From contig JADCGP010000023.1 of the NCBI GenBank assembly GCA_020248915.1, forward strand, positions 1-64,000: 64,000 nt of DNA, written 5' to 3'. This DNA is from Rubrivivax sp. GTDB taxonomy: Bacteria > Pseudomonadota > Gammaproteobacteria > Burkholderiales > Burkholderiaceae_C. Numbering within the stretch: the stretch's first letter is position 1; each line of letters opens with the position of its first letter. The notes under the pieces are model-generated. The model ran no database searches. It was not told where the DNA came from and worked only from the letters and a program-made list of their open reading frames with translations. Positions 1-8,970 of this stretch are shown here, piece after piece. A program made the translations under genes and the position numbers.

Positions 1-831
1 AACCAGGTCAGCAACTTCATGATGGGACTCGTCGGAAACAACATGGAAGAACTCCGGGGTTGCACGCACCACGGGCGCCAGGCCCGAGGGCGTTGCGATG
101 CATGGACGAAACGGCCGCACTCGGCCGGGTCTCGTCTGACAGAAACGACCAAGACCCGATGCCTTGACTGCATGGTCCGCTCGAGGGACTTACCGATCTC
201 TTTCCAGCGAGCGTTTCCGCGCGATGCGAACGGACAGGGATGCCGGCGTCACCGGACCATGAGCCCGCACCGGCGCTGCCCGCGTCAGCGCGCGCGAGGC
301 CCCATTCGTCGCGGCCGAGTCCCGGCCCGGGTTGATCGACGTGGCTTGCGTGCAGGAGTCGATGCGTGGTCGTGCCACCGGTGGGCACCCCGTTGCGGGC
401 ACGACCGCTTCGCTGGCCGGCGCCGAGCGCCAGCGTGGGCGCGTCCATCGGAGACGTCGTCGCGCACCGCGGCACCGGCGTTGGCGCCGCGGGACGTCCG
501 CGCGATCAGACAGGAGCGCGCGCAGTGCTCCGCATGCCGGCGTCGGTGTTGGACGGAGCAGGTGGTGCGTCCACGTGCAGCCTGGCGCATCGGGGCAGAC
601 GTCCGCGCAGCCTCCACACGGGCCGGCGGTCGGGGGCTGCGGGTCGATGCCGCCGACGATCGCGTCGGGGCTGCAGCGCCTGACGGCTGCGCCGATGCCG
701 TCGTTGCGGGCAACCCGCATCGGCTCGCGTTCGTCCGCCATCGGTGCATGGCCGGCCTCGTCGCGCGCGAGCGGGTCGACCGGTTCGCAGCAGGATGCGA
801 GGCTCCCGTGCAGGCACCACCCGGGCGGTCG
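1..831. other. Gene-poor left edge
   Basis: I find no coding region I would defend in these 831 bases. Several frames are open on both strands, but their translations are arginine-, proline- and alanine-rich with no recognisable motif, as expected for shadow frames in very GC-rich DNA. The first 60 bases are less GC-rich and open in frame 1 to the window edge, so the tail or start of a gene outside the window cannot be excluded. No tRNA-like fold, clear terminator or long repeat was seen. Confidence 0.5.
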
Positions 832-1446
832 TCATGCGCGATCAGCGCCGGTCCGACGGGCGCCATCGGGCGCTTCGCAGGCACCTGCGGCGCAGGCCGA
901 AGCAGCTTCAGGCGAGGTGGTCGCGAGGCGCCGCGGATCCGAGGCGACCGGCGCACCCGTCTCGCGCGCCTCCGCCAGCAGGCCTCCGATCGCCGCGCCG
1001 AGCACCAGATCGTCCAGCGCCCCGAAGTGATGCAGGGCCACCCGTCCGGCGGCGTCGAGCACCAGGTGCGTGGGCGTGCCCCGCAGCCCGTACGACGCCA
1101 TCGTCCGAGGCACCGCCCCGGCCTCGCCGGCGACGTCCACGCCGATCGGGAAACTCCAGCCGTACTCGTGCACGAAGGCGCGCAGCGCCGCGGAGCTCAT
1201 GACGGCGTGGTGCTCGAAGACGGTGTGGAGGCCCACCACGGCCACCCGGTCGCGCGGGAAGGCGCGCCACACCCGCTCGGCCTGCGGCAGGGAGTGCGCC
1301 ACGCAGCCCGGGCACAGCATCTGGAAGGTGTGCAGCAGCACCACGCGGCCACGAAGGGACTGCAACGTCGGCGGCGCCGGCGCGTTGAGCCACTCGCGCG
1401 CGTGCCAGCCGGGCAGCACCGGCCGCTGGTCGGGTTCGGCGGTCAT
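832..1446 (-). CDS. Redoxin/TlpA-like thioredoxin-fold protein
   Basis: A 204-residue protein with a peroxiredoxin/TlpA-like thioredoxin fold. The redox-active motif CPGC lies near residue 45 in the context QMLCPGCVAHSLPQ, followed by the cis-proline region LRGTPTHLVLD. There is no obvious signal peptide, so it is probably cytoplasmic. The last 45 residues form an Ala/Pro-rich tail with two further cysteines (CAAGAC). It lies 33 nt downstream of the exported protoglobin gene on the same strand, so the two are probably co-transcribed. A thiol-disulfide or peroxide-related role is inferred from the fold; the substrate is unknown. Confidence 0.85.
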   Translation of the reverse strand: MTAEPDQRPVLPGWHAREWLNAPAPPTLQSLRGRVVLLHTFQMLCPGCVAHSLPQAERVWRAFPRDRVAVVGLHTVFEHHAVMSSAALRAFVHEYGWSFPIGVDVAGEAGAVPRTMASYGLRGTPTHLVLDAAGRVALHHFGALDDLVLGAAIGGLLAEARETGAPVASDPRRLATTSPEAASACAAGACEAPDGARRTGADRA

Positions 1447-1479
1447 GGGAGGTCCCGTTCGAGGCGTGGACGCGGGGCG

Positions 1480-2157
1480 CTAGAACTGCCCGTCGCGCAC
1501 GTAGGGCTGGCTCCACAGGATGCTCTGCAGCAGCACGGCCTTCACCCAGGCCGCGTGCATCTTCTCCACCTCTTCGGCCGCGGCCCCCTTCTTCGCGAGG
1601 AAGGGCTTGAGCGTGGTGGTGATGGGGATCGTCAGCGCAGGGATGTGGCGGAAGTCGACCTGCGGCACGCTGTTTGCGCCGTCGGTCCGGTTCTTCTTCG
1701 TGCGGTGGTGGCGCAGGCCGATCTCGTGCTGCCAGTCGAGCCAGCGCTGGTCGAAGCTGGCGTCGGCCGTGTCGAGGATCCAGAGCGCGAAGCGCTTGCG
1801 GACCGCCTCGAGGTAGGCGCCGTCGGGCTTGCCGGTGGCGGCGTTGCCGAAGAAGTGCACCAGGTGCGGCGTGCCGGCCACGAATCCGTACCAGACATCC
1901 AGGATGGCGTCGGTCTGGTCGACCAGGATGGCCTTGCTCTGGCGCAGCGCCTTCACGTCGTCGTCGCTGAACAGCAGCGAGGTCTGCAGCTGCTTCAGCT
2001 CCGCCAGCGTGACGGGCGAGGTCGCGAGCGTGCGCTGGCCGTAGGCGTAGCCGGGCACGGCGGAGGGGGTGGCTTGTTGGGCGTGGGTGGAGGTCATGGC
2101 GGTCACCAGGGCAAGGGCGGTCAGGGTGGAGGACAGGGGGGCGGACAGGGTCTTCAT
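1480..2157 (-). CDS. Exported protoglobin-family haem protein
   Basis: 225 residues. The first 26 form a typical Sec signal peptide (MKTLSAPL..., cleavage after THA-Q). The mature part matches the protoglobin family (globin-coupled-sensor globin fold): FSDDDVKALRQSKAIL, the segment WLDWQHEIGLRHHRTKKN that should carry the proximal haem histidine, and a C-terminal LQSILWSQPYVRDGQF. Protoglobins bind O2, CO and NO and are usually cytoplasmic; a signal peptide is unusual. A GGAGA ribosome site precedes the ATG. The gene is divergent from an AraC-type regulator and followed by a redoxin gene. Periplasmic gas binding or NO/O2 chemistry is inferred. Confidence 0.85.
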   Translation of the reverse strand: MKTLSAPLSSTLTALALVTAMTSTHAQQATPSAVPGYAYGQRTLATSPVTLAELKQLQTSLLFSDDDVKALRQSKAILVDQTDAILDVWYGFVAGTPHLVHFFGNAATGKPDGAYLEAVRKRFALWILDTADASFDQRWLDWQHEIGLRHHRTKKNRTDGANSVPQVDFRHIPALTIPITTTLKPFLAKKGAAAEEVEKMHAAWVKAVLLQSILWSQPYVRDGQF

Positions 2158-2228
2158 GCGGTCTCCGGTTCGACGGGGCCGGCCGTTGCAGCGGCCTGGG
2201 CTTGCATCTTCGGAGGTTGTTCTGGATC

Positions 2229-3173
2229 ATGAGTGACATGAAATCCAGCAAAAATTACTCAGCGTCCAATCCGGCCGCGTCGCGGTCGGCCCCCCCGCTC
2301 GACCGCCTGTCGACCCTGCTCGAGCGCTTCCACGTCCGTGCATCGGTGTTCCACACCGGGCCGATGTGCGGCCGCACGCGTTTCGAGGCCCGGCCCGACC
2401 GCGCCTTCCTGCACGTGCTGCGCCGGGGCGAACTGCGCATCGAGCACCGCGGCGGCCCGCTGGCGCGGCGGCGGGTGGTGGTGGACGAGCCGACGCTGGT
2501 GTTCTACCCGCGCGCCGTGCACCACGAGTTCGTGAACCCGCCGCGCGAAGGGGCGGACTTCACCTGCGCCACGCTGCATTTCGACGGCGGCGACCGCAAC
2601 CCCATCGTCGCCGCGCTGCCCGCACTGGTGCTGCTGCCGCTGGACGCGGTGTCGGGGCTGCAGCCCACGCTGGAGCTGCTGTTCGCCGAGACCGACCGGC
2701 CGCGCTGCGGCTCCCGCCTGCTGGCCGACCGGTTGTTCGAGGTGGTGCTGATCCAACTGCTGCGCTGGATCGTCGACCATCCGCAGGCCGCGGGCGTCTC
2801 GGGCGGCCTGATGATGGGCCTGCATCACCCCAAGCTCGCACGCGCGCTCGTGGCCCTGCATGCCGCGCCGCAGGAGGACTGGCCGCTGGCGCGCATGGCG
2901 CAGGAGGCCGGGATGTCGCGCAGCGCGTTCGCCGACGCCTTCCGCGACGCCACGGGCCTGACGCCCGCCGCCTACCTCACCGACTGGCGCCTGACGCTGG
3001 CTTCGGCGCAGCTGCGCGCGGGCCGGCCGCAGAAGCTCGTCGCGGCCGAGTCGGGCTTCTCCAACGGCTCGTCGCTGAGCCGGGCGTTCAAGCAGCGTTT
3101 CGGGTGCTCACCGCGGGCGTGGCTGGCCGACGAGGACAGAAGGAACCCGACCGCCGCCCGGCGGGACGCGTGA
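2229..3173 (+). CDS. AraC-family transcriptional regulator
   Basis: 314 residues from ATG 2229, chosen because GGAGG lies about 12 nt upstream; an in-frame ATG at 2202 would add 9 residues and lie nearer the divergent gene. The N-terminal half (about 30-190) is a cupin-type effector domain of the AraC_binding/cupin_6 kind (HRGGPLARRRVVVDEPTLVFYPRAVHHEF). The C-terminal 100 residues hold two helix-turn-helix motifs (LARMAQEAGMSRSAFADAFR; ESGFSNGSSLSRAFKQRFG). It is transcribed away from the protoglobin-redoxin pair across a gap of about 70 nt, so it probably controls that pair and itself. Confidence 0.9.
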   Translation: MSDMKSSKNYSASNPAASRSAPPLDRLSTLLERFHVRASVFHTGPMCGRTRFEARPDRAFLHVLRRGELRIEHRGGPLARRRVVVDEPTLVFYPRAVHHEFVNPPREGADFTCATLHFDGGDRNPIVAALPALVLLPLDAVSGLQPTLELLFAETDRPRCGSRLLADRLFEVVLIQLLRWIVDHPQAAGVSGGLMMGLHHPKLARALVALHAAPQEDWPLARMAQEAGMSRSAFADAFRDATGLTPAAYLTDWRLTLASAQLRAGRPQKLVAAESGFSNGSSLSRAFKQRFGCSPRAWLADEDRRNPTAARRDA

Positions 3174-3337
3174 GGCGGGCCGGCACGGGCGCAGTTCGCG
3201 CCTCGAATGCAGCAGGTGCTGCAGCAGACCACGAGGTCGCGCACCGCGACGCCGTCGGCTCTTGAGCCCTGCGGGACGGAAGGCCGCCGCCCGCGCCGCG
3301 CCCCCGCCCGCACGGCCTGTAGCCCGGCGCCGTGCGC

Positions 3338-5572
3338 CTAGTAAGTCACCCTCGCGAGGTACGTCCGCTGCGAGGCCTCCAGCGCCTGCTGCAGCGTCGT
3401 GATGCCCGCCGCCTCGAGCAACGGGATCATCTTCGCGAACACCTCCGCGGTGACGATGGCGTCGCCCAGCGCCGTGTGGCGGCCGAGCACGGTCACGCCC
3501 AGCCGCTCGGCGATGGCCTCGAGGCGGTGGCTTTCCTGCTGCGGGTGCAGCACCGCGGACAGCAGCAGCGTGTCGAGCACGGGCATCGTGAAGCGCACGC
3601 CGGTGCGCTCCTCCTTCAGCTGCAGGAAGCGCATGTCGAAGGCGGCGTTGTGCGCCACCAGCACGCTGTCGGCGGCGAAGGCGTGGAAGGCGGGCAGCAC
3701 GGTGTCGATCGTCGGCTGGCCGCGCAGCATCTCCGGCTGGATGCCGTGGATCGCGATGCCGGCCTGCGGCAGCGCGCGCTCGGGGTCCACCAGCTGCTCG
3801 AAGCTGTCCTGCCGCCGCACCTTGCCGGCGACGACGCGCACCGCGCCGATCTGGATGATCTCGTCGCCCGCGCCCGGGTCGAGCCCGGTGGTCTCGGTGT
3901 CGAACACCGTGCACGTGAGCCCGGCGAGGGCGCGCGCGCCGAGCCCGCCGGCGGCGCCGTCGCCGGCGCTGCGGCCGAACAGGTCGAAGTCGTAGAACTC
4001 GGGCCGGCTGTCGTGCCGCACGACGGCCGCCGCCTCCAGCGGCGCCGACTCGCCGGCCAGCGGCAGCAGGAAGCGGAAGAAGGCACGCTGCGCGGCGCGC
4101 TCGCGCTCGAACCAGAACGCGCCGCCATGGCGCTGCACCACGTCGCGCAGCGTCAGCGCCGCGGCGCCTGCGGCATCACCGCCTTCCAGCGGCTCGGTCT
4201 CCCAGGCCACCACCGTCTCGGTGCTCATGGGCTGCACCGGGAACGCCAGGTCCAGCATCGCGCGGCCGGCGGTGCGCTCGCCCGGCGGTGCGAGCCGCAG
4301 CAGCAGCCGCATCGTGCCCCAGCCCTGCTCCAGGCGCAGCGCCAGGTGCACCAGGGCCTGAATCAGCGAGAAGCTCTCCACCTTCAGCCACAGCGCGGGG
4401 TCGACCTCCGACAGCTGCACCCGGCTCGCGCAGACGGCCTCGATGCGGCGGGCGGCGGCGGCGGCGAGGTCGGCGCCCAGCATGTCCTCCAGCGGCCAGC
4501 GCGTCCTCAGCGCGCTCGCGCTGCCGGCCGCGGCCTCGTGGATGCGCGCGGCAAGCGCCCCGATCTCCTCGCGCACCACGGCCAGCAGGCGCTCGCGCGT
4601 GGCCGCGTCGAGGGCCGGGTCGTCGAGCAGCTCGACGGCAGCCTGGATGCTGCCCACCGCGCTGCGGCTGCCCTCGGTCAGGCGGTGCAGCAGCCGGTCG
4701 CGCTCGCCGTCGTCGGCGATCTCGCGGGTGATGTTGTCGAGCATCAGCACGAAGCCGTTGAGCGGCGCGTCGGCGGCGCCGGATTCCCGCGGCGCTTCCC
4801 CTTCGCGGGCGATCTCGCGCACCGGCGCCAGCTGCACCCGCAGCAGCTGCCCGCCTGCGGTGGCGGTGACGAACTGCGCCGAGGGCGCCGCGGCTCCGCG
4901 CGCCAGGCGTTGCTGCACCGCCTCGAGCGCGTGCGCGACGAGGCGGCGATCGAGCACGCCGTAGATCGAGCGCCCCAGCGCCACGGGCTCGGCGCCGCCG
5001 ATGCGCGGCCCCGGCCCGCCCGCGGCGTCGGCCAGCGCGCGCAGCTGCAGGCGCGCGCGTGCATTGAACAGCAGGATGCGGCCGTCGAGGTTGCAGACGA
5101 CGACGCTCTGGGTCAGCTCGCTCATCAGCACCGCCAGGCGGCTGCGCTCCAGCTCCACCGCGCGGCTGGCCTCGGCCACGCGCTGCCCGATCTCCTCGCG
5201 CAGCTGCTGGCGCTGAAGCAGCAACGCGTCGACGGCACGGGCCAGCGCCACGCTGCCGGCGCTGCCGCCCGGCGGCACCTCGAGCGCGCGCGCCTGCGGG
5301 CTCGCGAGCAGCACCTGCAGCCGCTCGGCCAGGCGCCCCGGGGCGGCGCCGTGGCGCTCCCACGTACGGCGCAGCGCGGCGCCGGCCGCGATCGAGGCGG
5401 CAAACCACAGCAGCACGACCAGCGCCGCGCGGTCTTCCACCAGCGCCCACAGCGCGGCGCGCTGCGGCGGCTCGAGCGTCAGCGCGAGCGCCGCGGCCGC
5501 CGCGGCCAGCAGCGCCGCGAAGGCCGCCGCCGGCACCAGTGCGGCGGCGAGCGCGGCGCGGTCGATCCTCAC
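3338..5572 (-). CDS. Membrane PAS/pseudokinase fused to DEDDh 3'-5' exonuclease
   Basis: 744 residues from GTG 5572, chosen for the GAGGAG ribosome site just upstream. Order: two membrane helices (about 1-75), a linker helix, a PAS-like segment (SVVVCNLDGRILLFNARARL), a degenerate histidine-kinase dimerisation helix in which the expected His is missing (LTEGSRSAVGSIQAAVELL), a degraded ATPase-like region, then from about 550 a DnaQ-type exonuclease. The exonuclease has all DEDDh motifs: FDTETTG, VLVAHNAAFDMRFL and HTALGDAIVTAEVF. It is the last gene of the receiver/transporter-kinase operon. DNA or RNA as substrate is not known. The fusion is known from related genomes as an exonuclease-domain protein; its role is unstudied as far as I know. 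Confidence 0.85.
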   Translation of the reverse strand: MRIDRAALAAALVPAAAFAALLAAAAAALALTLEPPQRAALWALVEDRAALVVLLWFAASIAAGAALRRTWERHGAAPGRLAERLQVLLASPQARALEVPPGGSAGSVALARAVDALLLQRQQLREEIGQRVAEASRAVELERSRLAVLMSELTQSVVVCNLDGRILLFNARARLQLRALADAAGGPGPRIGGAEPVALGRSIYGVLDRRLVAHALEAVQQRLARGAAAPSAQFVTATAGGQLLRVQLAPVREIAREGEAPRESGAADAPLNGFVLMLDNITREIADDGERDRLLHRLTEGSRSAVGSIQAAVELLDDPALDAATRERLLAVVREEIGALAARIHEAAAGSASALRTRWPLEDMLGADLAAAAARRIEAVCASRVQLSEVDPALWLKVESFSLIQALVHLALRLEQGWGTMRLLLRLAPPGERTAGRAMLDLAFPVQPMSTETVVAWETEPLEGGDAAGAAALTLRDVVQRHGGAFWFERERAAQRAFFRFLLPLAGESAPLEAAAVVRHDSRPEFYDFDLFGRSAGDGAAGGLGARALAGLTCTVFDTETTGLDPGAGDEIIQIGAVRVVAGKVRRQDSFEQLVDPERALPQAGIAIHGIQPEMLRGQPTIDTVLPAFHAFAADSVLVAHNAAFDMRFLQLKEERTGVRFTMPVLDTLLLSAVLHPQQESHRLEAIAERLGVTVLGRHTALGDAIVTAEVFAKMIPLLEAAGITTLQQALEASQRTYLARVTY

Positions 5573-5624
5573 GGCCTGCTCCTCACGATCCGATCCTCGC
5601 GGCTCGCCACCGAAGCCCGGCCGC

Positions 5625-6002
5625 TCACGCCGTCGGCGAGCCGAGCAGCTCGCGCACCTTGGCGGCAAGGTCCCGGGTCGAGAACGGCTTGGTCATGTAG
5701 GCGTCGGCGCCCACGCCCAGGCCGGTGGCGACGTCGGTGTCGCGCCCCTTGGCCGTCAGCATCAGCACCTTGATGCCGGCAGTGGCCTCGTCGGCGCGCA
5801 GCGCCTGGCAGACCTCGATGCCGGTGCGCCGCGGCATCATCACGTCCAGCAGCACCAGCGCCGGCCGCTCGGCGCGGATCAGCGCCAGCGCCTCCTCGCC
5901 GTCGCGCGCCACCAGCACCGCGTGGCCCTCGCGCTTCATCAGGTACTCGAGCGAGACGACGATGTTGGGCTCGTCGTCGGCGATCAGCACTTTGTAGGTC
6001 AT
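5625..6002 (-). CDS. Stand-alone response-regulator receiver
   Basis: A 125-residue CheY-like receiver with no output domain. Acidic residues D9/D10, the phospho-acceptor Asp53 in LVLLDVMMP, a Thr in LMLTAKG and Lys105 in MTKPF are all present. Its ATG overlaps the stop of the upstream transporter-kinase by 4 nt, so it is the expected phosphorylation partner. Lacking a DNA-binding domain, it must act by protein contact or phosphotransfer, possibly on the downstream pseudokinase-exonuclease 52 nt away. CbrB and CrbR, the partners of related kinases, carry output domains, which makes this arrangement different. Confidence 0.92.
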   Translation of the reverse strand: MTYKVLIADDEPNIVVSLEYLMKREGHAVLVARDGEEALALIRAERPALVLLDVMMPRRTGIEVCQALRADEATAGIKVLMLTAKGRDTDVATGLGVGADAYMTKPFSTRDLAAKVRELLGSPTA

Positions 6003-8677
6003 GACGGGGTCTCCTGCGGGCCGTGCCAGGGCAGCTCGAAGCCGAAGCAGGCGCCCTGCCCGGGCTCGCTCCTCAGCCACAGCCGGCCCCCGAAATGCTC
6101 GACGATCCGGCGGCTGATCGGCAAGCCCAGGCCGGTGCCCTGCGGACGGCGGGTCGCGTCGCCGCCCTGGCGGAACTTCTCGAACACCAGCTGCTGCTGC
6201 GCGGCCGGCACGCCGGGGCCGTTGTCCTGCACCTCCACCGTCAGGCCCGCGGCGTGCTCGCGCAGCCGCAGCTGCACGCGCCCGCTGCCGGCGGGCACGA
6301 ACTTGGCCGCGTTGGTCAGCAGGTTCAGCAGCACCTGCAGCAGCCGGTCGGCATCGGCGCGCAGCGTGCGCACCTGCGCGGGCCGGTCGACCTCGAGCAC
6401 CGCACCGCGCTCGCGGAACAGCTCGCGCGTGGTGAGCGCCGCCTGTTCGACCAGCGCGCCCAGGTCGACGTCGGTGCTGCGCCACTCGGCGCTGCCCGAC
6501 TCGATCTTGGCCATGTCCAGCACCTGGTTCACCAGGCGCGACAGGCGCTCGGTCTCGGCCACGACCAGGGCCAGGAACTGCTGGCGCTGCGCCGGCTCCA
6601 TGTCCGGCTCGTCGCGCATCAGCTCGGCCAGGGCGCGGATGCTGGCCAGCGGCGTGCGCAGCTCGTGCGTGACGCTGCTCATGAAGTCGTCCTTCAGGCG
6701 GTCGAGCGCCTGCAGCTGCTCGTTGAGGTGGCGCAGCGCCGAGGCCTCCTCGACGATGCCCAGCACGTCGTCGAGGTCGAGCGCCTCCTCCTGCACCGCC
6801 GAGGCCACCATCACGCGCGCGCTGGCGCTGCCGATGGCACCGGCCAGCTGCGTCTCGGCGAACTGCACCAGCGCGGCGTCGGGCACCAGCGCGTCGGGCG
6901 AGGCGCTGCCGCGCTCGCGCGCGTAGGCCGCGAACAGCGCCTGCGCGCGCGCCGCACCGAGGAAGCGGCCCACCAGCGCGACCAGGTCCGCGGTGCGCGC
7001 GGTGCCGCGCCAGAACACGCGGCCCTCGCTGCCGCGCTCGAACACGTCCACGAACTGCAGCGCCTGGCCGGCCTCGGCCGCGCGCGGCGGCCGCGCCAGC
7101 GACACGCCGACGTAGAGCGCGGCGTTGACCAGCAGGCTCCAGAACAGGGCGTGCGTCAGGTTGTCCAGGCCGGTCACGCCGAACAGCGCCTCGGGCCGCA
7201 GCCAGCCGATGCCGAAGGGACCGTGGGCGACGAAGCCGGCGTCGATGACGTCGCTCCAGCCGCTGCGCGCGATGGACGGCAGCATCAGCGTCCAGGCCCA
7301 CAGCAGCGCGCCGGCCGCCAGCCCCGCCAGCGCGCCGTCGCGCGTGCCGCCCTTCCAGTACATGCCGCCCAGCAGCGCGGGCGCGAACTGCGCCACCGCG
7401 GCAAAGCTGATCAGGCCGATGCTCACGAGCGCGTAGGCCTCGCCGGCGACGCGGAAGTACAGCCAGCCGAGCAGCAGCAGCGCGACGATGACGCCGCGGC
7501 GGATGGCGAGGATCGTGCGCGTCAGGTCGCCGCCGCCGGCAAAGCGCTTCAGGCGCAGCAGCGCGGGCAGCACGAGGTCGTTGCAGACCATCGTGCTGAC
7601 GGCGATGGCCTCGACGATGACCATGCCGGTGGCCGCCGACAGCCCGCCGACGAAGGCCACGAGCGCCAGCGCGCCGTGCCCGCTGGCCAGCGGCAGCGAC
7701 AGCACGAAGGTCTCGGGGTTGGCGGTGCCCGGGGCGAAGAACAGCAGCCCGCCGGCGGCGATCGGCAGCACGAACAGGTTGATCGCGAACAGGTAGGCCG
7801 GGAACGCCCAGGCCGCGCGCCGCACGTGCCGCTCGTCGACGTTCTCCACCACCATCACCTGGAACTGCCGCGGCAGCAGCAGCACCGACAGCATCGCCAG
7901 CAGCGTCAGCGCGAACCAGGCGGCCCAGGCGAAGCCGGGCGCGCCGTCGGCGGCCTCTGCGGCGGGCTGCAGCACGCGGGCGATGTCGGGCCGCGCCAGC
8001 GCCTGCGCGAACAGGTCGGCCGGCCCGCCGAACAGGCCCCAGGTGACGAAGGCGCCGACGGCCACGAAGGCCACCAGCTTGACCACCGACTCGAAGGCGA
8101 TCGCCGCCACCATTCCCTCGTGGCGCTCGGTGTTGTCGAGGTGGCGCGTGCCGAAGGCGATCGTGAAGCCGGCCAGCAGCACCGCCACCCCGAGCGCCGT
8201 CCACGAGCCGGCGCCGGCCTGCGCCGGCTGCCCGGTCAGCAGCGCGTAGCCGCTGGCCACCGCCTTGAGCTGCAGCGCGACGTAGGGCACCACGCCCACC
8301 AGCGCCAGCAGCGTGACCAGCGTCGCCAGCAGCCGGCTCTTGCCGTAGCGGCTGGCGATGAAGTCGGCGATGCTCGTGATGCGCCCGCGCCGCGCGATGC
8401 GGATCATCTTGCGCAGCACCAGCCAGGCCAGCACCATGGCCAGCGTCGGCCCCAGGTAGATCGGCAGGAACCACAGGCCGCCGCTGGCGGCGCGGCCGAT
8501 CGATCCGAAGTAGGTCCAGGCGGTGCAGTACACCGCCATCGACAGCGCGTAGACCCAGGCGTTGCCGATCACCGAGCGGCCGGCCGCCGCGCGGCGGTCG
8601 GCCCACCAGGCGATGCCGAACAGCAGCGCCAGGTAGCCGAGCGAGGCGGCGAGGACGGCGGCCGGGGCGAGCGTCAT
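5999..8677 (-). CDS. Sodium/solute symporter-histidine kinase (CbrA/CrbS-like)
   Basis: 892 residues. About 1-490 is a sodium:solute symporter (SSS) domain with about 13 membrane helices (starts ASLGYLALLFGIAWWADRR). This is followed by a linker and a complete histidine-kinase core: H-box SSVTHELRTPLASIRALAEL with His near residue 670, N-box LLTNAAKFVP, and ATP-lid motifs DNGPGVP and GTGLGLPISRRIVEHFGG. CbrA and CrbS of this design control carbon use and the acetate switch in other proteobacteria. Here it sits with actP and a receiver, so sensing of acetate or a related carboxylate is inferred. Its stop overlaps the receiver start by 4 nt. Confidence 0.92.
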   Translation of the reverse strand: MTLAPAAVLAASLGYLALLFGIAWWADRRAAAGRSVIGNAWVYALSMAVYCTAWTYFGSIGRAASGGLWFLPIYLGPTLAMVLAWLVLRKMIRIARRGRITSIADFIASRYGKSRLLATLVTLLALVGVVPYVALQLKAVASGYALLTGQPAQAGAGSWTALGVAVLLAGFTIAFGTRHLDNTERHEGMVAAIAFESVVKLVAFVAVGAFVTWGLFGGPADLFAQALARPDIARVLQPAAEAADGAPGFAWAAWFALTLLAMLSVLLLPRQFQVMVVENVDERHVRRAAWAFPAYLFAINLFVLPIAAGGLLFFAPGTANPETFVLSLPLASGHGALALVAFVGGLSAATGMVIVEAIAVSTMVCNDLVLPALLRLKRFAGGGDLTRTILAIRRGVIVALLLLGWLYFRVAGEAYALVSIGLISFAAVAQFAPALLGGMYWKGGTRDGALAGLAAGALLWAWTLMLPSIARSGWSDVIDAGFVAHGPFGIGWLRPEALFGVTGLDNLTHALFWSLLVNAALYVGVSLARPPRAAEAGQALQFVDVFERGSEGRVFWRGTARTADLVALVGRFLGAARAQALFAAYARERGSASPDALVPDAALVQFAETQLAGAIGSASARVMVASAVQEEALDLDDVLGIVEEASALRHLNEQLQALDRLKDDFMSSVTHELRTPLASIRALAELMRDEPDMEPAQRQQFLALVVAETERLSRLVNQVLDMAKIESGSAEWRSTDVDLGALVEQAALTTRELFRERGAVLEVDRPAQVRTLRADADRLLQVLLNLLTNAAKFVPAGSGRVQLRLREHAAGLTVEVQDNGPGVPAAQQQLVFEKFRQGGDATRRPQGTGLGLPISRRIVEHFGGRLWLRSEPGQGACFGFELPWHGPQETPS

Positions 8678-8696
8678 CGGGCAGCACGCGGCGCGG

Positions 8697-8912
8697 TCAG
8701 TCCTCGTCCCCGGCGCGCTCCATCAGCAGCGCCAGCAGCACGATCAGCGTCAGCCACAGCCCGAACAGCCAGACCGCCGGCCGCGGCAGGCCGAGCAGCG
8801 TGCCCGGCCCCAGGCCCAGTTTCAGCAGCGGGAAGTCGAGCAGCAGCCAGCCGGCGGCGAACAGGGCCAGGGCGCGCTGCGCGAGCAGCGTGGTGCGCTG
8901 CGGCTTGGGCAT
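8697..8912 (-). CDS. Small two-helix membrane protein
   Basis: 71 residues with two hydrophobic helices (ALALFAAGWLLLDFPLL and VWLFGLWLTLIVLLALLM) and an acidic end (ERAGDED). It ends 19 nt before the transporter-kinase start and has a good AGGAG site. The position and topology match the short membrane protein commonly encoded just upstream of SSS transporters or CbrA-type kinases (CbrX-like, or a DUF4212/DUF485-like small subunit). I cannot assign it to a named family from sequence alone. Confidence 0.75.
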   Translation of the reverse strand: MPKPQRTTLLAQRALALFAAGWLLLDFPLLKLGLGPGTLLGLPRPAVWLFGLWLTLIVLLALLMERAGDED

Positions 8913-8925
8913 GGGGGTCTCCTGG

Positions 8926-8961
8926 GTGGCCGGGGTGGCCGGAGTGGCCGGAGTGGCCGGG
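8926..8961. repeat. Four tandem 9-bp units
   Basis: Four head-to-tail copies of GTGGCCGG(G/A) lie between the stop of the CBS/DUF294 gene and the ribosome site of the small membrane protein. No protein spans them on the coding strand. They may simply be slippage products, or may affect read-through to the kinase genes. Confidence 0.8.
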
Positions 8962-8970
8962 TCGTGGGGG

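Noticed and set aside
19..2232. Long open frame of over 700 codons on the + strand at the left edge
   Set aside because: Arg/Pro/Gly-rich translation without motifs, antisense to the redoxin and protoglobin genes, which have signal peptide, ribosome sites and family motifs. It is a typical GC-rich shadow frame.
3332..5773. 813-codon frame on the + strand
   Set aside because: Antisense to the exonuclease fusion; composition dominated by His, Arg, Gln and Ala from antisense GC-rich codons, and no domain.
5625..8687. Apparent 1020-codon protein ending in a receiver domain
   Set aside because: Only its last 125 codons (the receiver) are real. The upstream part is an out-of-frame reading of the transporter-kinase gene; the receiver has its own ATG at 6002.
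8926..8961. Short tandem repeats considered as a CRISPR array
   Set aside because: Units are 9 bp, directly abutting and without spacers; there are no cas genes in the window.
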